Origin: Nocardiopsis flavescens
Lineage (GTDB): Bacteria; Actinomycetota; Actinomycetes; Streptosporangiales; Streptosporangiaceae
DNA: 64,000 nt
Reading direction: 5' to 3'
Assembly (NCBI RefSeq): GCF_900141985.1
Contig: NZ_FQZK01000012.1
Coordinates: 1-64,000 of the forward strand
Shown: positions 59,577-64,000 of the stretch, piece by piece
Layout of the letters: each line of letters opens with the position of its first letter
How positions within the stretch are numbered: the stretch's first letter is position 1
The notes under the pieces: generated by a model
What the model was told of the DNA's origin: nothing
What the model saw: the letters and a program-made list of their open reading frames with translations, nothing else
Databases searched by the model: none
Program-made: the position numbers and the translations under genes

Positions 59577-60470
59577 TCACCGGGGCCGGCGGCCCGGTGC
59601 CGCGCCCACCGCGTTCGCCGCCACCACCGCGGCGATCGCCGCCCAGTCCGGCCAGGCCAGGTGCTGGCCCAGGACCACCAGCCCCGCCAGCGCGGCCATC
59701 ACCGGGTGCACGCTCATGAACAGGCCGAAGAACCGGGCGGGCACCCGCCGCAGCGCGTAGAGGTCGCCCAGGAACGGCACGGTGGAGGACAGCAGCCCGG
59801 CCGCCACCGCGCACCCCAGGGCCGCCCACGTCGGCGGCTGGTGCCACAGCGCCCAGGCGCCGACCGGCAGGAACGCCAGCGCGGACACCCCCGCCGCCGC
59901 GGCCGAGCCCCCGATCCCCGGCACCCGGCGCCCGACCGTCCGGTTGAGCAGGATGTACGCCGCCCAGCAGGCCGCCGCCACCAGGGCCAGCGCGATCCCC
60001 AGCCGGTCGCCGGCGGGCTGGGGGCGCAGGAGCACCGCCACCGCGCCCCCGGCGGCCAGCGCGCACCCCAGGTCCGTCCACCGGCGCGAGGAGGCCAGGG
60101 CCACCGCCAGCGGCCCCAGGAACTCCAGGGTCACCGCCAGGCCCAGGCCGATCCGCTCCACCGCCGAGTACAGGGCCAGGTTCATACAGCCGAAGACCAG
60201 GCCCATCGCGGCGACCGGCCACCACTGCCCCCGGGTCAGCGCCCGCAGCCGGGGCCGCGCCACCGCCAGCAGCACCGCGGCCGCCACCCACTGCCGCACC
60301 GCCACCACCCCGGCCGGGCCGACCACCGGGAAGGCCAGCGCCCCGAGCGAGGCGCCCACCTGGTTCGACACGCCCGCGCCCAGCATCACCGCCGTGCCGG
60401 CCAGGCGCCCGCGGGCGTCCCGGCCGCCCCGTCCCGCGCCCGCCGGGCGCACCTCCGCCGATGTCTCCAT
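59577..60470 (-). CDS. EamA/RhtA-family exporter
   Basis: A 297-residue drug/metabolite-superfamily transporter with ten helices in two EamA repeats (ALSAVERIGLGLAVTLEFLGPL-type segment near 100-120 and LYALRRVPARFFGLFMSVHPVMAAL near 240-265), closest in pattern to RhtA threonine/homoserine exporters. ATG 60470 was chosen. Divergent from the LysR gene with a LysR-type box in the gap. Confidence 0.92.
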   Translation of the reverse strand: METSAEVRPAGAGRGGRDARGRLAGTAVMLGAGVSNQVGASLGALAFPVVGPAGVVAVRQWVAAAVLLAVARPRLRALTRGQWWPVAAMGLVFGCMNLALYSAVERIGLGLAVTLEFLGPLAVALASSRRWTDLGCALAAGGAVAVLLRPQPAGDRLGIALALVAAACWAAYILLNRTVGRRVPGIGGSAAAAGVSALAFLPVGAWALWHQPPTWAALGCAVAAGLLSSTVPFLGDLYALRRVPARFFGLFMSVHPVMAALAGLVVLGQHLAWPDWAAIAAVVAANAVGAAPGRRPR

Positions 60471-60496
60471 GCCCGGATCATGCGGTCCGCCGGCAC

Positions 60497-60511
60497 ATGC
60501 GCAAAATGCAT
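60497..60511. promoter_or_regulatory. LysR-type box
   Basis: ATGC-GCAAAAT-GCAT is a 15-bp interrupted dyad of T-N11-A form between the divergent EamA and LysR starts. A further GCATGCG lies beside it at 60509. Confidence 0.65.
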
Positions 60512-60538
60512 GCGATGCCCCCCGCATACGCTGGGCGC

Positions 60539-61444
60539 ATGGATGTGGAGCTGCGCCACCTGCGCTGCCTGGTCGCGATCTCCGACACGGGGACCTTCAC
60601 CGACGCCGCCCTGAGCCTGGGCGTCTCCCAGGCCGCGGTGTCCCGGGGCCTGGCCGCCCTGGAACACGCCCTGGGCACGCGGCTGCTGTACCGCACCAGC
60701 CGTGAGGTGACCCCCACCGCCGCGGGCAGGCGGGTCCTGGCCCGCGCCCGGGCCGTCCTGGCCGAGGTCGACGACCTGGTCCGGGAGGCCGCCGAGGGCC
60801 ACCGCCGCCTGCGCCTGGGCCACGCGTGGTCGGCGGTGGGCCGCCACACCCGCCGCTTCCAGCGGCTGTGGGCCGAGCGCCACCCCGACGTGGAGCTGCA
60901 CCTGGTCCGCACCAACACTCCCACCGCCGGGCTGGCCGAGGGCGCCTGCGACCTGGCCGTGGTGCGCGCGTCCGCGGAGGGGCGCGGGTTCGACGGCGCG
61001 GTCGTGGGGCACGAGCGCCGCGTCTGCGCCCTGGCCTCGGACGACCCCTGGGCCCGGCGGCGCTCGGTGCGCCTGGCCGAGGTCGCCGACCGGCGGGTCC
61101 TCGTCGACCGCCGCACGGGCACCACCACCGCGGACCTGTGGCCCGCGGACCGGCGCCCCGCCCTGGAGTACACCCAGGACATCGACGACTGGCTGGCCGA
61201 GATCGCCACCGGCCGCTGCGTCGGCATCACCGCCGAGGGCACGGTGGCCCAGTACCGCCGCGACGGCGTCGTCTTCCGGCCGGTGCGCGACGCCCCGAGC
61301 ATCCCGGTCCGGGCCCTCTGGCGGCGGTCCGACCCGCACCCGGCGGCCCTGGCCGCCGTCGCCCTGCTCTCGGAGGTGTACGGGCAGGCCCCGCCCCGGC
61401 GGTCCGTCGCCGGACCGGGGCCGCGGCCTACGGCATCGGGGTGA
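60539..61444 (+). CDS. LysR-family regulator
   Basis: A 301-residue LysR protein: helix-turn-helix 1-62 (VELRHLRCLVAISDTGTFTD, LGVSQAAVSRGLAALEHALG) and effector domain about 88-285. Likely regulates the divergent EamA exporter. Its 3' end overlaps the convergent hydrolase gene by 17 bases. Confidence 0.93.
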   Translation: MDVELRHLRCLVAISDTGTFTDAALSLGVSQAAVSRGLAALEHALGTRLLYRTSREVTPTAAGRRVLARARAVLAEVDDLVREAAEGHRRLRLGHAWSAVGRHTRRFQRLWAERHPDVELHLVRTNTPTAGLAEGACDLAVVRASAEGRGFDGAVVGHERRVCALASDDPWARRRSVRLAEVADRRVLVDRRTGTTTADLWPADRRPALEYTQDIDDWLAEIATGRCVGITAEGTVAQYRRDGVVFRPVRDAPSIPVRALWRRSDPHPAALAAVALLSEVYGQAPPRRSVAGPGPRPTASG

Positions 61445-62825
61445 CCTCTCCCAGTTCGGACAGGGCGGCGGCCACGTCGGTCCCCGAGCCGTTCAGGGAG
61501 GCGTCGAGGAACACCAGGCAGGCGGCCTCGGTGATCCGCGCCGTCTCCTCCCGGCCCAGCGACCCCACCAGCGACGGGAACGGCGGCAGCAGGAACGGGG
61601 AGTCGCTGAACCCCAGGTGCGCGGTCCCCGGGACGGTGACGGCGAAGCCCGGTTCGGAGGAGGCCGCGAACGCCGCGTCCAGCGCCAGCGCGTAGCGGGT
61701 GTCCCCCTCCGTGCTGCCGGTCCCGGCGTCGGCCACCAGGGCCAGCACCGGCTGCGGCAGGAGCGCGTCCTCGGGCAGGCGCGGCAGGCCGTCCAGGTCG
61801 ACGACCGCGTGGTAGCGCGGGTCGCCCACCGCCGCCAGCAGTGCGGCCGCACCGCCCAGGGAGTGCCCGGCCACGGCCACCCGGTCCGGGTCCGCCAGCC
61901 CGGCCAGCGGTCCGCGGTCCTCCTCCAGCAGCCGGACCAGCGCCAGGTCCAGGTCCGCGGCGCGGATGTCCGCCCACTCCCGGGCCAGCAGGTCGTCCTC
62001 GACCGGGTCGCCGGTGGCCTCCAGCGCCCCGTGCACCTCGGTCCCGTCGTCGAGGACCACGACCGCGGAGTCGTAGGGGTGGTCCAGCGCCGCCACCACG
62101 TAGCCGTGGGAGGCTAGGCCCTCGGCCCACACGGTGTTCTGGGTGCGGACCCCGCCCAGACCGGGCGAGAAGAGCACCACCGGGTGCGGGCCCGGGGCGG
62201 GCCGGGCGTCGGGGACCGCGCGGGCGCCGGCCGCCGCCGCGTCGGTCAGCACGATCTCGGGGACCCCGAACCCGGCGGCCAGGCCGCGGGCGACGGCGTC
62301 CGCCTCGGCGGGGTCGCGCCCCAGGTAGAGCGCGGGCTCCCCGGCGGTGTCCGGGGCCGCCGGGTACCAGACCCGGGCGACGACCACGCGGTGGTCCGAC
62401 GGGTCCTCGGTCCAGGTCTCCTCCCGGTCGGGGTCCTCCCACTGCACGGTGACCGCGCCGACGGGGTGCGGTCCGGAGGGCTCGGGGAAGACCGGGACGG
62501 GGATCGCCCACGCGCCCAGGCCGCCCAGGCCCGCCGTGCCCAGGCAGGCGAGCAGGGTGAGCGTGAACCCGGTGGCGCGCAGGCCCCGCCGCCGGTCCGG
62601 GCGCGGCGTCCGCAGGCGCAGGGCCCCCAGGGCCAGGGCGATGAGCGCGCCCCCGGCGAGGGGGAGCCACTGCCAGCGGGGGTCGGTCAGCGCCCCGGAG
62701 GCGGCGCAGCCGACCACGACGAACATCGCCGAGACCACGGCGGGGCGCCCGACCCGGACCGGGAGGCACAGGGTGAGTAGCAGGAAGCCGATCGCGCCCA
62801 GGAGAAGGGCCTCCGACCAGGTCAT
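61428..62825 (-). CDS. Membrane-anchored alpha/beta hydrolase, PAF-acetylhydrolase-like
   Basis: A 465-residue protein. Residues 1-125 contain four hydrophobic helices; the rest is an extracytoplasmic or cytoplasmic alpha/beta-hydrolase domain of the PAF-acetylhydrolase/dienelactone group: VVVARVWYPAA entry, PHPVVLFSPGLGG oxyanion region, GHSLGG nucleophile, LVADAG acid region and TAHLGFSD histidine. The typical lipid-esterase lid loops are present (LGRDPAEADAVARGL). ATG 62825 follows CCGGAAGGAC. Confidence 0.9.
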   Translation of the reverse strand: MTWSEALLLGAIGFLLLTLCLPVRVGRPAVVSAMFVVVGCAASGALTDPRWQWLPLAGGALIALALGALRLRTPRPDRRRGLRATGFTLTLLACLGTAGLGGLGAWAIPVPVFPEPSGPHPVGAVTVQWEDPDREETWTEDPSDHRVVVARVWYPAAPDTAGEPALYLGRDPAEADAVARGLAAGFGVPEIVLTDAAAAGARAVPDARPAPGPHPVVLFSPGLGGVRTQNTVWAEGLASHGYVVAALDHPYDSAVVVLDDGTEVHGALEATGDPVEDDLLAREWADIRAADLDLALVRLLEEDRGPLAGLADPDRVAVAGHSLGGAAALLAAVGDPRYHAVVDLDGLPRLPEDALLPQPVLALVADAGTGSTEGDTRYALALDAAFAASSEPGFAVTVPGTAHLGFSDSPFLLPPFPSLVGSLGREETARITEAACLVFLDASLNGSGTDVAAALSELGEVTPMP

Positions 62826-63029
62826 GGACGTCCTTCCGGGGGGGAGCGGGAGGCGCCGCCGCGGCGCGTCCGCGAAGACACTACGGTGCGGCGCGGGGCC
62901 GCGCATCGTCCGGGAGGAGGCAATCGGGGGGATTTCCCGCGCGGGGGCGCGGCGGGAGGGCGCGGCCCCCGGAGGTCGCGGGTCCGGGGGCGGCGCGGTG
63001 CAGCGGGTGACGGGGTGTCCGGGCGGGGG

Positions 63030-63551
63030 TCAGCAGGCGTAGGTCCTGCCGTCCGCCGCCCTCCCCCAGTTGCAGGTGCTGATGGAACCCGAGGACGTGT
63101 TGTCGTCCCGGGACTTCGGCTTCTTGAGCCGGAGGTCGGGGTTCCTCGTGGTGCCGTCGTTGGGCAGCACGTGGCGGGCGTAGCCCCGGTACACGTGGTG
63201 GTTCCCCGAGGAGTCCCGGTGGTTGCGCCCGCTGCCGGTGTGCACGTACACACGGGCGCCGGCCGGGAGCCGGTAGGACGGCAGGGGCCGCCCGTAGGTG
63301 TTGGTGGTGATGTCGGGGACGTACCCGGCGAGGTCCACCGTCTTCTTCGTGACGTTCCTGACGATGAAGTACTCACCGTTGAGGTTCGTCTGCCGGTTGT
63401 TCTTGATGTCCGCACCGGAGGCGTTGGGCCGTACGTGCGTGATCATCAGCGCGCCGGTCGTGGAGGCGGCCTGCGCGGGGGAGGGCACGGCGGCGAGGGT
63501 CGCCAGGGCCGCCGCTGCGACGAGTGCGGCACGCAACCTTTTCTGCGCCAC
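63030..63551 (-). CDS. Secreted lamin-tail-like (LTD) protein
   Basis: A 173-residue exported protein. A signal peptide (about 1-29, LVAAAALATLAAVPSPAQA then A) is followed by a lamin-tail-like beta-sandwich (about 34-165: ALMITHVRPNASGADI, NGEYFIVRNVTKKTVDLAGYV, YRLPAGARVYVHTGSGRN). Only one Cys pair, C160 and the terminal C173, suggests a disulphide near the end. GTG 63551 with AAGGAG five bases upstream. Confidence 0.9.
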   Translation of the reverse strand: MAQKRLRAALVAAAALATLAAVPSPAQAASTTGALMITHVRPNASGADIKNNRQTNLNGEYFIVRNVTKKTVDLAGYVPDITTNTYGRPLPSYRLPAGARVYVHTGSGRNHRDSSGNHHVYRGYARHVLPNDGTTRNPDLRLKKPKSRDDNTSSGSISTCNWGRAADGRTYAC

Positions 63552-63985
63552 ATGGGCTCCTTGTCATGAAGGACGTGAGTCCGGTGTCCGAAATTGGAGG
63601 AAGAACACACCCACTGCTGAGGAGACTGTACTGACGGCGGTCGATCCGGGTGGCATTTTCCCGTTCTTTTCCAGATATGCGTCCGCGAGGTTTCTTTCCT
63701 TCGTCAGAGAAATTACGGTCATCACCTTCGCAGTCTGAGGGAAAAGGGGGTTTTTGCAGTCGTATTTCCCTTTGGTGGACCCGCGCCGCACGCCGGTCCG
63801 CGCCGGTTCCCCGGGCCCCGGACACCCCGGGAGTACCTCGGGGAGCGCCGTTCCTGGCACAGTTGCGGTGACACCCCCGTCATCGCCCGTGTCCGCCCCA
63901 GGCGGCCCTGGGCCGGTGGCCGGCGGGCGCGGCCCCGGACGGGGCCGCGGCGAGGACGGGCAGGCATGGGAGAGGAGCACGACAG
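63552..63985. other. Upstream region of the lamin-tail gene; no gene recognised
   Basis: About 430 bases with an AT-richer patch (63650-63770). Frames here look non-coding. The lamin-tail gene promoter and the promoter of the gene at 63986 must lie in this gap. Confidence 0.4.
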
Positions 63986-64000
63986 GTGACCGAGGATCGG
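63986..64000 (+). CDS. Start of a gene leaving the window
   Basis: GTG at 63986 (VTEDR) has GGAGAGGAG about 10 bases upstream. Only five codons are visible, so nothing can be said of the product. Confidence 0.35.

Noticed and set aside
56884..60291. Very long minus-strand open frame (1135 codons) across glycerate kinase and GntP
   Set aside because: The protein is Gly/Arg/Asp/His-rich low-complexity sequence opposite two clearly conserved genes; an antisense GC-shadow.
63564..63980. Minus-strand 138-codon frame upstream of the lamin-tail gene
   Set aside because: Pro/Gly/Arg-rich, no ribosome-binding site, and it covers the promoter region.
1..64000. CRISPR array
   Set aside because: No regularly spaced 20-40-base repeats were seen; the tandem repeats at 30191 and 51485 have no spacers.

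Overview
The window is very GC-rich actinomycete chromosome with coding-dense, often 4-base-overlapping genes. The gene content (XRE/DUF397 pairs, a CU044_5270-type protein beside an ECF sigma factor, DUF1206, DUF2795, DUF4240, an AldO-type alditol oxidase) suggests a Nocardiopsis-like member of Streptosporangiales. That placement is inference from family content; no rRNA is present to confirm it.

Layout. 1-6.2 kb: the 5' part of a DEAD-box helicase, a cold-shock protein, NhaA divergent from an alpha/beta hydrolase (both preceded by almost the same 27-nt leader motif), an APH-like kinase and a Phd/RelE toxin-antitoxin pair with a perfect operator dyad. 6.3-11.2 kb: a translationally coupled operon of ABC importer (ATPase, permease, NMT1/THI5-type lipoprotein) plus RutA-like and RutB-like enzymes, probably for uptake and opening of a pyrimidine-type ring, led by a possible 24-codon ORF. 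11.3-13.8 kb: a nuclease-like hypothetical, a DinB protein and a MerR/GyrI regulator with its palindromic promoter.

14.16-23.77 kb: an intact tRNA-Lys(UUU) is followed 9.5 kb later by a second copy of its 3' half, so the segment between looks like an integrated island, although it has no recognisable integrase. Its cargo is an XRE/DUF397 regulatory set; a peptide-modification-like cassette (52-aa peptide, JmjC-type oxygenase with a C-terminal winged helix, aldo/keto reductase, APH-like kinase); and, in visibly AT-richer DNA, a three-gene operon with a small helical protein, a P-loop NTPase with helical repeats and a coiled-coil protein. The C terminus of the small protein and the N terminus of the NTPase carry the same short motif, the arrangement expected of NLR/amyloid-type signalling pairs used in bacterial immunity. 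This is the strongest candidate for an undescribed system here.

23.8-45 kb: accessory and regulatory genes including an unrecognised 766-aa protein, an MmyB-like regulator, a DUF418 membrane protein, an ECF sigma/CU044_5270 pair, a NYN-like/zinc/FHA protein, a two-component system divergent from an ABC-2 type exporter, a TetR/NAD(P)-binding pair with two identical operators, a DapA-like/LysR pair and a frameshifted remnant of a type IB topoisomerase.

45-64 kb: a ferritin-like DUF892 protein, a Rieske/DUF2231 membrane protein, a TetR-MMPL exporter operon with tandem operators, AldO-like oxidase, a TetR/membrane protein pair with two dyads, a CdaR-glycerate kinase-GntP catabolic operon, an EamA exporter divergent from a LysR regulator, a membrane-anchored PAF-acetylhydrolase-like enzyme and a secreted lamin-tail protein. 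No CRISPR array or insertion sequence was seen.
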